64,000 nucleotides of DNA from assembly GCF_001643015.1 (NCBI RefSeq), contig NZ_CP015622.1:2369358-2433357 (forward strand), read 5' to 3'. Of the stretch, positions 45,089 through 54,320 are shown in pieces. This DNA comes from Corynebacterium crudilactis. GTDB lineage: Bacteria > Actinomycetota > Actinomycetes > Mycobacteriales > Mycobacteriaceae. Both the position numbers and the translations under genes were made by a program. The notes under the pieces are model-generated. The model ran no database searches, was not told the origin of the DNA, and saw nothing but the letters and a program-made list of their open reading frames with translations. The first letter of the stretch is position 1; every line of letters starts with the position of its first letter.

Positions 45089-45295
45089 CTAACCAAGGAG
45101 GTCGGAAATCAATCCACGCGCCTCTTCCAGGCGAATGACCTGACTGTGGTCTTTTTCACCTTCCATTTGCTTGAGGGAAATTCTCACACCCTCCACAGGT
45201 AGGAACACTTGGCAAGCATGATCCGGCACAACCTCCGCTTCGGAAATAATGCCCTGCTCTTCCATCCAAGCGTCGAAATCTCTCGAAATGCTCAT
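45089..45295 (-). CDS. Small hypothetical protein, 68 residues
   Basis: The protein is small, acidic and soluble (SRDFDAWMEEQGIISEAE..., then VRISLKQMEGEKDH). No family is recognised. Support comes from a clean terminator directly after its stop and from its position 37 bp downstream of the PucR-type regulator gene in the same direction. Confidence 0.6.
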   Translation of the reverse strand: MSISRDFDAWMEEQGIISEAEVVPDHACQVFLPVEGVRISLKQMEGEKDHSQVIRLEEARGLISDLLG

Positions 45296-45332
45296 AGGGT
45301 CAAAGTGTAGCTATATATAAAGAGAAGAGTTC

Positions 45333-46517
45333 TTAGATTTCCTCCCCACCGGACTCCAACACCCAAGAAACTTCGATAACGGTCTGCGCATCTTCCAAAT
45401 AGGAATCAGTGAGCTCCTCAAAGCGACGTAAACGATATCGAAGAGTATTCACATGAACAGGAATGCTGCGCGCAGCCGCCGGAATATTCATCTGATTATC
45501 CAAATAAGCTCGTACTGATTCAACAATCTCATGAGCAAATTCACCTGATTCTTGAAGTGGCTCAATATATTTATGTGCCAGAATTTCCGTTACTCGCGGA
45601 TTTGAATGAATCGCTAACTTCCACGTTAAATCCTGCGCCCGAGATACTGCATCTATCGATAAATTATCTGCAGCCTTCAAGACCAAAGATGCATCTTCAT
45701 ATGATGCCGCCAGCCTCGAGAGAACCTCTGGTCTACCCAACCCCACCGAGAAACCTGGCCCCGATACATTCCGCCTGGGCTCACCAATGACAATGCCCAC
45801 GATCACGCTTGGCTGCACTGAAGTTAATACCCGCACTCCCGCACGCTGCGCCCACTCCTGAATCTTCCTTTCAGCTTGAGAACGATCTGGTGATGCTGCA
45901 GCCAGGACACGGAGAGGCACGTCTGCAGGAACGTCGTACATTGCTGCACCCCATAATAATTCGGACAGCGCAGAGCCTTCTGAAATAACTTTTCCAATCC
46001 ATTCTGTGCGGCGAACTGAATCTGCAATCGCATGAGCAATCTCATGATCGCGATACACCGCAGTTGCACAGGTGGAGTACACATCATTGATCGCCCACAT
46101 GAGTGTGGACCATTCCAGCATGCGCCGAGGATCGATATTAAATTCCGCGCCTAAAGCCACCATATGCTGCAAAATCTCGCCCATAGACGTACGAAATCCC
46201 CTGAGCACACTTCCCAGCGGAACATTTTGCGCTATGCGTTCGTCGGCAAGCATTAAAGCTTCCGGCAAATCAGCCGATTCAGGCTGCGTACCCGCATTAA
46301 TCATGCGGATTGTCAGCGCGATATTGCGTAGCGATGACTGCCTCACCGATTCCGAATCCACTGCCTCATACCCCGAAACGGTTTCCAGCAATTTAGTGGC
46401 AGTGCGATCTGAAATTTCGGCTGCATCTGCCGCTAGCCTTTCCAGCAATTCTTGCCACCGTTCGGGCTGCGTATTCGCTAGCGAATCTCTAGACGTGACT
46501 GAACTAACATTCTCCAT
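45333..46517 (-). CDS. PucR-type transcriptional regulator
   Basis: The 394-residue product has an N-terminal helical sensing region (about 15-180), a GGDEF-like degenerate middle (VIVGIVIGEP and SVGLGRPEV), and the C-terminal PucR/CdaR helix-turn-helix (VRAYLDNQMNIPAAARSIPVHVNTLRYRLRRFEEL). It is divergent from mepA, 173 bp apart. The effector and targets are unknown; the family often controls purine, aromatic or sugar-acid catabolism. Confidence 0.85.
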   Translation of the reverse strand: MENVSSVTSRDSLANTQPERWQELLERLAADAAEISDRTATKLLETVSGYEAVDSESVRQSSLRNIALTIRMINAGTQPESADLPEALMLADERIAQNVPLGSVLRGFRTSMGEILQHMVALGAEFNIDPRRMLEWSTLMWAINDVYSTCATAVYRDHEIAHAIADSVRRTEWIGKVISEGSALSELLWGAAMYDVPADVPLRVLAAASPDRSQAERKIQEWAQRAGVRVLTSVQPSVIVGIVIGEPRRNVSGPGFSVGLGRPEVLSRLAASYEDASLVLKAADNLSIDAVSRAQDLTWKLAIHSNPRVTEILAHKYIEPLQESGEFAHEIVESVRAYLDNQMNIPAAARSIPVHVNTLRYRLRRFEELTDSYLEDAQTVIEVSWVLESGGEEI

Positions 46518-46600
46518 GGAATCCCAGGGTAGTAGGGATTAAAACCCGGCGCGAACCCGGTACCACGGCATGTTCGAAGGCTAAAAAACTTGTCCTTTGA

Positions 46601-46613
46601 CGGGGGCACCCCT
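46601..46613. promoter_or_regulatory. G-run/C-run motif between the PucR gene and mepA
   Basis: CGGGGG-CA-CCCCT is of the same kind as the RamA-like boxes upstream of cspB. It sits about 80 bp from both start codons. Weak evidence. Confidence 0.25.
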
Positions 46614-46690
46614 ATCGTTGTCACAACTTGATAACGGACTGGTTAAAAAATGGCCAATCTGGCCGATTTAACCCCACGAAAAGGAAACTC

Positions 46691-47245
46691 ATGCTAACCA
46701 TCGCACGCAACCGCAAGATGAAGCGTCGACTAGCAATCGCCGCTCTCATCGCAAGCACCGCCACCGTCGCAACCGTGGCGCCAGCATCCGCACAGAACAA
46801 CTTCGCAGCGCTCTCCTCCGGAGTCACCAACACCATCGCCGAAGCAACCGGCACCGCTGCAACCGTAGCCCGCCCAGCCCACGGCACCTTCACCTCCGGC
46901 TTCGGTCCACGTTGGGGAAGCTTCCACAACGGCATCGACATCGCCAACGCAATTGGTACCCCAATCTACGCCGTCATGAGTGGCACTGTGATCAGCTCTG
47001 GACCGGCCTCCGGCTACGGCCAGTGGATCCGCATCCAACACGACGATGGATCCATCTCCATCTACGGACACATGGAATACCTCTACGTCTCCGTTGGCGA
47101 GCGCGTATCTGCCGGACAAGAAATCGCAGGAATGGGCAACCAAGGTTTCTCTACCGGTTCCCACCTCCACTTTGAAATCCATCCAGATGGCGTCACCCCA
47201 GTGGATCCCCAGGTGTGGCTCGCAAACAACGGCATCTACCTTTAA
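46691..47245 (+). CDS. mepA: Secreted M23 peptidase MepA
   Basis: The 184-residue product carries a signal peptide (MKRRLAIAALIASTATVATV, cleavage after ASA about residue 34), then a M23/LytM domain. HNGIDIANAIGTPIYA contains the first zinc ligands (His, Asp) and SHLHFEIH the last His of the HxH pair. It cleaves or remodels peptidoglycan peptides outside the cell. AAAGGAA is followed by ATG at 46691. In C. glutamicum mepA is one of the genes strongly repressed by the MtrAB two-component system. Its end overlaps the convergent DUF1648 gene by four bases. Confidence 0.92.
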   Translation: MLTIARNRKMKRRLAIAALIASTATVATVAPASAQNNFAALSSGVTNTIAEATGTAATVARPAHGTFTSGFGPRWGSFHNGIDIANAIGTPIYAVMSGTVISSGPASGYGQWIRIQHDDGSISIYGHMEYLYVSVGERVSAGQEIAGMGNQGFSTGSHLHFEIHPDGVTPVDPQVWLANNGIYL

Positions 47246-47787
47246 GTAGTTTTGAAAGGCTTGATCGCTCGATCAGCTTTCCACACGCTATAAATAAGCC
47301 ACACTGCCGTGACGAATATGGCAGCGAGGATCAACCACGGTGAAACTGGCCATTTATCTTCCCAGATAACGCCATACGTGATTGTTCCCATTGTTAACGA
47401 GACTGCGACAAATAAAACTTTGCCGATAACTTTCATCATCTCGTTTGCATTCGCCCGCACATAATTAACCTGGGCGATATTCTTAGACGGCAGCCCTTGA
47501 TGTGCATGTGCTGCATGGCTTCGAATCAGCCACGGAACCAAAATTGCCATCGCACCAAGAATTCCTCCGCTCAACGCGAATAATGCAACCACTGTTCCAC
47601 CGCTTTTGGTCGCCCAACCATCAACCTGTCCGCCCAAGCCCCAATGCAGAGGCATCGGATCAGGAATCTCATCCCAGAACATTAAGAACAACACTGCCGA
47701 GATGAGAATGACTGCCAATGTGCTCAAGATCCAACGTCTCGGAATTGGGTTCAGTGGAATGTATTCGCCAGTTGATGCTTCACTCAT
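47242..47787 (-). CDS. DUF1648-domain membrane protein
   Basis: The 181-residue protein has four membrane segments. The first (WILSTLAVILISAVLFLMFW) is followed by the DUF1648 signature IPDPMPLHWGLGGQVDGWATK. Such proteins are found alone or beside SdpI-like immunity proteins; no role is known here. Confidence 0.82.
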   Translation of the reverse strand: MSEASTGEYIPLNPIPRRWILSTLAVILISAVLFLMFWDEIPDPMPLHWGLGGQVDGWATKSGGTVVALFALSGGILGAMAILVPWLIRSHAAHAHQGLPSKNIAQVNYVRANANEMMKVIGKVLFVAVSLTMGTITYGVIWEDKWPVSPWLILAAIFVTAVWLIYSVWKADRAIKPFKTT

Positions 47788-47892
47788 GGTTTTTCGAGGC
47801 CGTTCAGAATTTGCTGCTCAATAACTTTTCTCTCTTTATTATCAAGCTATCAGGCCGAAAGTTTTCTACTCACAAGTTATCGCAGAATAACG

Positions 47893-47930
47893 AAACCGGC
47901 GGGCTATCTTTTCAGATAGCCCGCCGGTTT
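47893..47930. terminator. Terminator of tRNA-Leu
   Basis: A 17-bp perfect stem AAACCGGCGGGCTATCT (47893-47909) pairs with 47914-47930 around a four-base loop. It lies six bases downstream of the tRNA-Leu 3' end and works symmetrically. Confidence 0.93.
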
Positions 47931-47936
47931 ATATTG

Positions 47937-48018
<82 letters not shown>

Positions 48019-48129
48019 TTAATGCGGGTTTTACTTTACATGCTCTGGTGCACTTTTAACTAATCGAGGTGATCAACTGCACCTTAAAGAAATTCGCTTA
48101 TCGTAAATAGGCAGGTAGAATAGCATTCT

Positions 48130-48594
48130 ATGAGCGAGCCGGGGCACACCGAGGTTAAAGAAAAAAAGAAAGTCAAAGCAAGTCATATCGTCTTTCTTTT
48201 GATTTGTTTCATTGCAGCCTGCGCATTGGCGTGGTGGCAGTGGTCCAGATTCCAATCAGGCACGGGCACTTTCCAAAACCTCGGCTATGCCTTCCAGTGG
48301 CCCATCATCGGTGGCTTCTTCGTTTATGCCTATCGCAAGTATTTACAGTACGAAAATGAATCCATTGAGCTAGAAAATCTCGAAGCTCAAATGATGGCCG
48401 AACACGGTGAGCTTCCAGATGCCCGGCCACAACATGAAGAAGGCTTTGTGCAGCTGTCTAACCGTCCGAGTTTGGTCGACGATGACAGTACCAAGGAAAT
48501 CGATGAATCTTTCTTGCCTTCTCGTCCGACAATGAATGTCGAAGAATTCAACAGGTTGAATGATCCGAACGCAAGAAGGCGTCGAAAAGCATAA
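48130..48594 (+). CDS. Membrane protein with one or two N-terminal segments, function unknown
   Basis: The 154-residue product has a Lys-rich start (EVKEKKKVKASH), a membrane segment (IVFLLICFIAACALAWW), a second weaker one (AFQWPIIGGFFVYAYR) and a long acidic cytoplasmic tail ending in RRRRKA. This layout is common to a conserved actinobacterial family without known function. A TAGAAT box about 11 bases before the ATG suggests a leaderless or near-leaderless mRNA. The DUF3817 gene follows 77 bp later. Confidence 0.75.
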   Translation: MSEPGHTEVKEKKKVKASHIVFLLICFIAACALAWWQWSRFQSGTGTFQNLGYAFQWPIIGGFFVYAYRKYLQYENESIELENLEAQMMAEHGELPDARPQHEEGFVQLSNRPSLVDDDSTKEIDESFLPSRPTMNVEEFNRLNDPNARRRRKA

Positions 48595-48671
48595 AGCTGG
48601 AACTTTCTCGGGCTTGTGCCCGACTGCTTATCTGCAAGCCCCTCCCCTCTGTTAAAACATAAGGAAACTGC

Positions 48672-49028
48672 GTGTCTACTACTACGCCCATTCATCCAGA
48701 ACGTAAAAAGCGCGTTCGCCAAGCTCTGACCATGTTCTCTGTCGCAGCATGGATCACTGGAGTATTTTTGCTCGCGCTGTGTGCTGAGATGGTCATGAAA
48801 TACATTCTTGGTATGGATCTTCCTGCTTGGGCTCGCTTCGTTCCCATTGCACACGGCTGGGTTTATATTATTTTCTTGATCACCACCCTTAACCTTGGAC
48901 TGAAGGCACGCTGGGACCCTACGCGCTGGGTCACCACCGCTATCGCCGGTGTGGTTCCGCTGCTCTCTTTCTTCGTCGAGCACAACCGTCGCAAAGAAGT
49001 TACTGAAACTTTCCAGTTGAATTCCTAA
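48672..49028 (+). CDS. DUF3817 membrane protein
   Basis: The 118-residue protein has three hydrophobic segments and the DUF3817 block IAHGWVYIIFLITTLNLG plus a conserved WDPTRW. GTG start preceded by AAGGAA. In mycobacteria the family member Rv1342c also sits next to rdgB and rph, so the location is conserved; function unknown. Confidence 0.85.
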   Translation: MSTTTPIHPERKKRVRQALTMFSVAAWITGVFLLALCAEMVMKYILGMDLPAWARFVPIAHGWVYIIFLITTLNLGLKARWDPTRWVTTAIAGVVPLLSFFVEHNRRKEVTETFQLNS

Positions 49029-49040
49029 TTTTATTGCGCA

Positions 49041-49080
49041 AAAATGCCTCCACTTTATCGTCAAAGTGGAGGCATTTTCT
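49041..49080 (+). terminator. Terminator between the DUF3817 gene and rdgB
   Basis: AAAATGCCTCCACTT (49041-49055) pairs perfectly with AAGTGGAGGCATTTT (49063-49077), followed by CTTTT. Convergent genes on both sides can share it. Confidence 0.93.
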
Positions 49081-49097
49081 TTTATACAGCCAGAAAA

Positions 49098-49724
49098 TTA
49101 AGCGTTCTCAGCGTCTGCTAACAGTGCGATCTTTTCTACCAAACCACGCAGTGCTTTACCGCGGTGAGACAGCGCATCCTTTTCCTCAGCGGAAAGTTCA
49201 GCAGAGCTTCGTTCCGCTCCACCGATTTCTTCAGCCGGAATGAAAAGCGGATCGTAGCCGAAACCGTTTTCCCCCTTGGGAGCGCGCAGCAACTGACCTT
49301 CCCAACGGCCCTCCTGAGCAAACTCTTGGCCATCTGGAAGAGCAAGCACGCACACAGAAACAAACGCTGCATTACGACGCTTGGCCGGAACATGTTCCAT
49401 TTGTGCGAGCAGCAACTCATTGTTTGCAGTGTCATTGCCATGTGCCCCAGACCAGCGTGCTGACAACACACCAGGCATACCGTTGAGCTCTTCGACAGCA
49501 ATACCTGAATCATCCGCGATGGTAGCGAGTCCAGTATGCGCTACCCCGGCGCGTGCCTTAATGATCGCATTATCAACAAATCTGCGACCATCTTCGATCG
49601 GCTCATCATAAGCTTCCACATCACGCAGAGCGAGCAGCTCAACGGAGTCCAGACCTGCCTGATCCAAAATACGCTGGAGTTCTTTAAGCTTCTTTGCGTT
49701 ATTGGATGCAAGAAGAAGTTTCAT
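49098..49724 (-). CDS. rdgB: dITP/XTP pyrophosphatase (HAM1/RdgB)
   Basis: The 208-residue enzyme cleans the nucleotide pool of ITP, dITP and XTP. LLLASNNAKKLKEL carries the substrate-binding SNN, ADDSGIAVEELNGMPGVLSARW the active site, and GFGYDPLF plus SHRGKAL are the later signatures. The gene lies 51 bp downstream of rph in the same direction. Confidence 0.95.
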   Translation of the reverse strand: MKLLLASNNAKKLKELQRILDQAGLDSVELLALRDVEAYDEPIEDGRRFVDNAIIKARAGVAHTGLATIADDSGIAVEELNGMPGVLSARWSGAHGNDTANNELLLAQMEHVPAKRRNAAFVSVCVLALPDGQEFAQEGRWEGQLLRAPKGENGFGYDPLFIPAEEIGGAERSSAELSAEEKDALSHRGKALRGLVEKIALLADAENA

Positions 49725-49775
49725 CCCGGTTGCCCTTTATCTTTCTGTTGTAGATACCAGCTTTAGATGCTTATT

Positions 49776-50513
49776 TTAGATACCCAGTGCAGCTTTTTGA
49801 GCAGCAACCAATTCGCGGCAGCCCTTTTCTGCATGGTCAAGCATATCGTTGAGCTGAGCGCGGGTGAAGGTGGTTTCTTCGCCGGTGCCCTGGATCTCCA
49901 CAAACTCGCCGTGTTCAGTCATAACAACGTTAAGATCCACGTCAGCGCGGGAATCTTCCTCGTACGGCAAGTCCAGGCAGACGTTGCCATCAACGAGGCC
50001 AACAGAGACTGCTGCAACTGGTGCCAGCAGTGGGCTGCCCGGAACAACGCCGCGTTCCTGCAGCACCTTGATGGCATCTGCCAAAGCAACATATGCACCG
50101 GTAATCGATGCGGTACGGGTGCCACCATCAGCCTGGAGCACATCGCAGTCAATTGCAATAGTGTTCTCGCCGAGCTGGGAAAGATCCACAGCGGCACGCA
50201 AAGAACGGCCAATCAGACGAGAAATCTCATGAGTGCGACCCTTGACTTTTCCAGCCATGGATTCACGACGGTTACGCTCTGCAGTTGCTGCAGGAAGCAT
50301 AGAGTACTCTGCGGTCAACCAGCCTTCGCCAGAATCACGCTTGAAACGTGGCACGCCAACCTCAACAGAAGCGGTGCACATGACGCGGGTATTGCCGAAT
50401 TCTACAAGCACGCTGCCTGCAGGGTTAGAGGTGAAACCACGGGTGATTTTCACTGCACGCATTTGGTCCTGTGCGCGACCATCAAAACGGGTAAAGCTCG
50501 AAGAAGAAGTCAT
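49776..50513 (-). CDS. rph: Ribonuclease PH
   Basis: The 245-residue enzyme trims tRNA 3' ends with phosphate. [13 protein letters not shown] opens the fold, followed by [30 protein letters not shown] and [16 protein letters not shown], all RNase PH hallmarks. ATG 50513 is preferred to ATG 50537, which adds eight unconserved residues. A TATAAA about 30 bases upstream is the likely -10. Confidence 0.95.
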   Translation of the reverse strand: MTSSSSFTRFDGRAQDQMRAVKITRGFTSNPAGSVLVEFGNTRVMCTASVEVGVPRFKRDSGEGWLTAEYSMLPAATAERNRRESMAGKVKGRTHEISRLIGRSLRAAVDLSQLGENTIAIDCDVLQADGGTRTASITGAYVALADAIKVLQERGVVPGSPLLAPVAAVSVGLVDGNVCLDLPYEEDSRADVDLNVVMTEHGEFVEIQGTGEETTFTRAQLNDMLDHAEKGCRELVAAQKAALGI

Positions 50514-50572
50514 GAAACACAGGGTACCGTCATGCATTTATATTCGACACGTTGGAGTCCTCTGGCAAACAA

Positions 50573-50634
50573 AAACCGCACTATTTCCATAAGGCTGTCA
50601 TAAGGCTTTCATAAAAGCTGAAAATAGTGCGGTA
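50573..50634 (-). terminator. Terminator of cpdA
   Basis: ACCGCACTATTT and AAATAGTGCGGT (50575-50586, 50622-50633) form a 12-bp stem with a 35-base loop, followed on the minus strand by TTTTTG. The loop contains a tandem repeat of ATAAGGCTNTC. It separates cpdA from rph. Confidence 0.75.
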
Positions 50635-50644
50635 AAGAAGCTGC

Positions 50645-51412
50645 TTAGAAAGAAATCTGCATTCCTGGCACAGCCACTTCGATTGGGCCGGTATAGTACT
50701 CCGCCGCTGCAGCTACTGTTGCCTGCGCATCAATCCACGGCGGAATATGCGTGATCACAAGCTTTTTTACATTCGCTTTGGCTGCAATCTTTCCAGCGTC
50801 TTGGCCACACATATGCATTGCAGGAGCTTTGCCATCACAGGAATCGCCCCATGAAGCCTCGCACAAAAATACATCAACATCTTTAGCTGCATCCACAAGT
50901 GCTTCGGTATACGCGCTATCACCGGAGAAGGTTAAAGTTGCTCCGGTGCGGTGTTCTTCGACTCGAAGCGCATAGGTCTCAATCGGGTGCACGACGCGGA
51001 ATGGAGTGATCGTGAAATTATCCACGAGTTCCGATTTACGTTCCTGCCACGCATCAAATGCGAAGGTATCTGACATATCGTCAATGCCATCCGGCTCATC
51101 GGAGCTCAAGCGACCAAGTCGATTTGGAGTATCTTCTGGGCCAAACAGCAAGTTTCGGCTCTTCGCAGCCTGCACGGGGTGGAATCGACGCCACACCAGC
51201 AGGGAGGCAAAATCCGCGCAGTGATCAGTATGCAAATGGGAGAAAATGACGTGTGCGTCAGCCGGGTCTTGGATACCTTGGAGGGCCGCAAGAACGCCGG
51301 GGCCCATATCCATAATCACAGCGGGTGCGTCCGGAGAATTTAACAGATATCCAGATGCAGGGTTACCTGGAGCGGGAACGCTGCCAGAGCTTCCTAGGAT
51401 GGTCAGTCTCAT
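50645..51412 (-). CDS. cpdA: Metallo-beta-lactamase-fold phosphodiesterase, probable CpdA
   Basis: The 255-residue product has the metal motif FSHLHTDHCAD (H59, H61, D63, H64), GDSAYTEAL and the late THIPPW. It matches the position and fold of Rv1339 of M. tuberculosis, reported as a cAMP phosphodiesterase, and of C. glutamicum CpdA, which lowers cAMP and so affects GlxR. It is downstream of murI with 108 bp between. The same fold also covers RNase Z-like enzymes, so the reaction is inferred. Confidence 0.8.
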   Translation of the reverse strand: MRLTILGSSGSVPAPGNPASGYLLNSPDAPAVIMDMGPGVLAALQGIQDPADAHVIFSHLHTDHCADFASLLVWRRFHPVQAAKSRNLLFGPEDTPNRLGRLSSDEPDGIDDMSDTFAFDAWQERKSELVDNFTITPFRVVHPIETYALRVEEHRTGATLTFSGDSAYTEALVDAAKDVDVFLCEASWGDSCDGKAPAMHMCGQDAGKIAAKANVKKLVITHIPPWIDAQATVAAAAEYYTGPIEVAVPGMQISF

Positions 51413-51520
51413 AAGGATACTGTGCCATGCGATTGAAGATCTCGTGAACTTTTAGGCCAAAATGTGAATTTCTAACTATCTCTACCTATTCAGAGGTCAA
51501 ACACACATCTGGAGTTAGCT

Positions 51521-52369
51521 TTAGTTTTGTCTCACTTGCGAAACTATTGGTCCAAGGAATCTGCGGCTGAGCTGAGAAAAAATTTCTGGATCACCGGTTG
51601 ATTCAAAACTATAGCTAGGTTCTGGATGCATTTCAGGATCAGCTAAAAGATCTCGTTGGCTCAAAATACGCAACACATCTTTGGCGGTCTCTTCAGCGCT
51701 TGAAACCAACGTAACGTGATCCCCCATTGCTAACTGGATTACGCCAGAAAGCAGCGGATAGTGTGTGCATCCCAGCACAAGTGTATCCACGCCTTCAGCT
51801 TGCAGCGGCTCTAAATAGTCTTCAGCAATATTGAGGATCTGTCGGCCACTAGTAATGCCACGTTCCACGAAATCAACAAAACGTGGGCACGCTATTGCAT
51901 TGACCTCAATCGAGGGGCTTGCAGAAAACAGATCTTGGTAAGCTCCAGAGTTGATGGTTCCCACGGTGCCAATCACACCTACTTTGCCGTTGCGAGTTGC
52001 AGCGACAGCACGGCGCACTGCAGGCAGAATCACTTCCACAACCGGCACGCTGTAGCGTTCTCTCGCATCACGGAGAAAAGCTGCTGATGCCGTATTACAC
52101 GCAATAACGATCATCTTGCAGCCACGATCTACAAGTTCATCTGCAATGCGCAGGGCATGCTCGCGGACTTTCGCAATAGGCAACGGGCCATAAGGGCCAT
52201 TCGCCGTATCGCCAATGTAAATGATTGATTCATGGGGCAATTGATCAATGATCGTACGCGCCACTGTCAATCCGCCAACTCCAGAATCAAAAATTCCGAT
52301 TGGTGCATCAGCCCCAGGTACGGGGCGTTCAATCATGGATCCGCTGAAATCAGTCACGGTTGCCATCAT
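51521..52369 (-). CDS. murI: Glutamate racemase
   Basis: The 282-residue cofactor-independent racemase makes D-glutamate for peptidoglycan. [12 protein letters not shown] is the substrate-binding start. The two catalytic cysteines are C91 (IACNTASA) and C201 ([10 protein letters not shown]). Two ATG codons in a row (52369, 52366) are both possible starts. It is upstream of cpdA in the same order as in mycobacteria. Confidence 0.96.
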   Translation of the reverse strand: MMATVTDFSGSMIERPVPGADAPIGIFDSGVGGLTVARTIIDQLPHESIIYIGDTANGPYGPLPIAKVREHALRIADELVDRGCKMIVIACNTASAAFLRDARERYSVPVVEVILPAVRRAVAATRNGKVGVIGTVGTINSGAYQDLFSASPSIEVNAIACPRFVDFVERGITSGRQILNIAEDYLEPLQAEGVDTLVLGCTHYPLLSGVIQLAMGDHVTLVSSAEETAKDVLRILSQRDLLADPEMHPEPSYSFESTGDPEIFSQLSRRFLGPIVSQVRQN

Positions 52370-52424
52370 AAGCCACTTGCACTGCTTCCCTTTTCATCTG
52401 TTGAAGTTGTGCCACAATATGGCA

Positions 52425-53060
52425 ATGGCAGACTCACCAGATCCAGAAACCAGACGCTTCCAGGCAGTGCGGGCAACTCCGGAAACAGTTGGCACAGCTA
52501 CAGCATCTGTGGTGCCTGCCAAACGCTCTAATAGTGGTGGTGTGCTTGGACTTGTTTTGATTCTTGTTGCCATCATCGTGTGTGCATCTATTTTATTGAT
52601 CAATAGTCTTGCGGGTTCGAACGATTCATCCGATACGGCAGCCCCGGCTTCCTCGGCTGACACAGCCCCAGAGACTACTAAGACGGACACGGTTCTTAGT
52701 ACTTCTCCGCAGGAAACGAAGCCGTCTGCTCCGCCGAATAAAACGGGAGAAACCCCCATTGCCCGGCCTCCTCAGCCTGTCCTTCCAACGGGTGCAGCTC
52801 CTGCCAACGCAGCTGCCGCAGCTCATGCTGATGCAGGAAATTTGAACAATGTTTATACCGGTTCAGCTGCTACATCGGCAGAATTCGCCCAAGCTGTTCG
52901 TGATGCCGTGGCACTAAATTACCTAGAAAACGATGAGATTTCTGGCCAAGTCACAGCACGCAGCCCCATCACAGGTGCCAGCTACAGCATGAATTGCCAA
53001 GACAACGGCGACTACGTCACCTGTACTGGAGGAAACAACGCCGTTGTCTACATTTCCTAA
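52425..53060 (+). CDS. Membrane-anchored protein with Pro/Ala/Thr-rich linker
   Basis: The 211-residue product starts MADSPDPETRRF, then one membrane helix (VLGLVLILVAIIVCASILL, about 37-55). A long low-complexity linker rich in Ser, Ala, Pro and Thr follows (about 62-125). A small extracellular domain at the end (about 130-211) has two Cys in MNCQDNGDYVTCTGG, a likely disulfide. It is transcribed away from murI with 55 bp between. The frame extends upstream to 52248 inside murI, without support. Function unknown; surface-exposed by layout. Confidence 0.78.
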   Translation: MADSPDPETRRFQAVRATPETVGTATASVVPAKRSNSGGVLGLVLILVAIIVCASILLINSLAGSNDSSDTAAPASSADTAPETTKTDTVLSTSPQETKPSAPPNKTGETPIARPPQPVLPTGAAPANAAAAAHADAGNLNNVYTGSAATSAEFAQAVRDAVALNYLENDEISGQVTARSPITGASYSMNCQDNGDYVTCTGGNNAVVYIS

Positions 53061-53554
53061 TTAACTCTTGGCAGCCTATTGGACATGTCGAGCTGATTAA
53101 CGATCTTTTTCATGGCGGTACCCATCACGCGTAGCTCTTCAGCGGTCAAGGAATCAAACACAATACGGCGCACTTCTTGGACATGTCCTGGGGCGGTATC
53201 TTGTACTTTTTTCCAACCAGAATCTGTTAAAACTGCAACGGTGGCACGGCCATCATCAGGATCAGGAACGCGCTTTACCCAACCGGCCTTTTCTAGGCGC
53301 GTAACCACGCGGGAAAGGTGCGACAAAGTCATATCGGATAGCTCAGCGAGCTCGCTCATACGCACTCTACGGTTCGGAGCCATGGAAATCTGAGCCATGG
53401 TGAAGTACTCAAAATGACTAAGCCCAGCAGCTTCTTTAAGTTGAGCATCCAAACGAGCCGGTAGGCCAATTCGCATTGTCCACACATCAAGCCATACATC
53501 TTGTTGTTCGTCAGTCAGCCAAATGTCCTGGGATTCTGGATTCTCACTTGTCAT
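53057..53554 (-). CDS. MarR-family transcriptional regulator
   Basis: The 165-residue product has the MarR winged helix: RVRMSELAELSDMTLSHLSRVVTRLEKAGWVKRV (about 62-96) followed by the DPDDGRATVAVLTDSGW wing. The target is unknown; the gene stands alone between the rhomboid gene and the convergent membrane protein, overlapping the latter by four bases. Not in the same place in mycobacteria. Confidence 0.9.
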   Translation of the reverse strand: MTSENPESQDIWLTDEQQDVWLDVWTMRIGLPARLDAQLKEAAGLSHFEYFTMAQISMAPNRRVRMSELAELSDMTLSHLSRVVTRLEKAGWVKRVPDPDDGRATVAVLTDSGWKKVQDTAPGHVQEVRRIVFDSLTAEELRVMGTAMKKIVNQLDMSNRLPRVN

Positions 53555-53603
53555 GTCAAGAAATTATAGCCGCTCAACCAAAACTACATAACCTGGGACT
53601 TTG

Positions 53604-54320
53604 TTACTTTTGCAATTTCTTCTGTTTCTTCTTTGCTTTCAGCGCTGCTGGATCGTCCGAAGTGATAAAAGCTCCCGCACCAATTCCACCGAGCGCGCCG
53701 AAGAGATGCCCCTGCCAAGAAACACCAGCCTGAGTAGGTAGCAGCCCCCAGAATAAACCTGAGTAAATAAATGCCAGAACAATGCCAAGCAGGAATTGTT
53801 TGATATCTCTGTTAAAAATACCTCGCACAATGAGATAACCCAGCCAGCCGTAGATTAGCCCCGAAGCACCGATATGGTTCGTACCGATTCCGCCGAAAAG
53901 CCACGTGCCAAATCCGCCAATGAGGCCGGCAATAATTGTGACTTCCCAAAACACCCGTTTACCGCTCATGCCGATTAAAAAGCTGAATATAAAACCGGGG
54001 ATGGTGTTTCCGATGAGGTGACTAAAGCTGCCATGGAGAAATGGGGAGGTGAAAATTCCCCACAGTGAACTGGTATCGAGTGGATGAATGCCAAAGTTAT
54101 TTAAAAATCCACCGGTGAGCACCGTAACCAGATGCACCGCCCAAATAATCACCACATAACCAATGGCGAAGGTAAGCCCAGTACGAACTGAAGATTTATT
54201 CTTCAGCTGCTGGTTAAGGTTTGCGCTGGGTTTATTCCATGGCTTTACTGGTCCACCTGTTGGTGGATTCATGCCGGTGGCACCAAAGTTTGTGTTGTTG
54301 TAGGGGCTGTTATAACTCAT
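53604..54320 (-). CDS. Rhomboid-family intramembrane serine protease
   Basis: The 238-residue product has a Asn/Pro-rich cytoplasmic start (about 45 residues) and six membrane segments. The active-site dyad is S153 in HIGASGLIYG and H205 in WQGHLFGALGG; the FLHGSFSHLIGN loop (about 94-105) is the usual HxxxN region. It cuts membrane helices of unknown targets. It overlaps the peptidase gene by the ATGA tetranucleotide, so translation is coupled. Rv1337 is the mycobacterial relative at the same place. Confidence 0.92.
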   Translation of the reverse strand: MSYNSPYNNTNFGATGMNPPTGGPVKPWNKPSANLNQQLKNKSSVRTGLTFAIGYVVIIWAVHLVTVLTGGFLNNFGIHPLDTSSLWGIFTSPFLHGSFSHLIGNTIPGFIFSFLIGMSGKRVFWEVTIIAGLIGGFGTWLFGGIGTNHIGASGLIYGWLGYLIVRGIFNRDIKQFLLGIVLAFIYSGLFWGLLPTQAGVSWQGHLFGALGGIGAGAFITSDDPAALKAKKKQKKLQK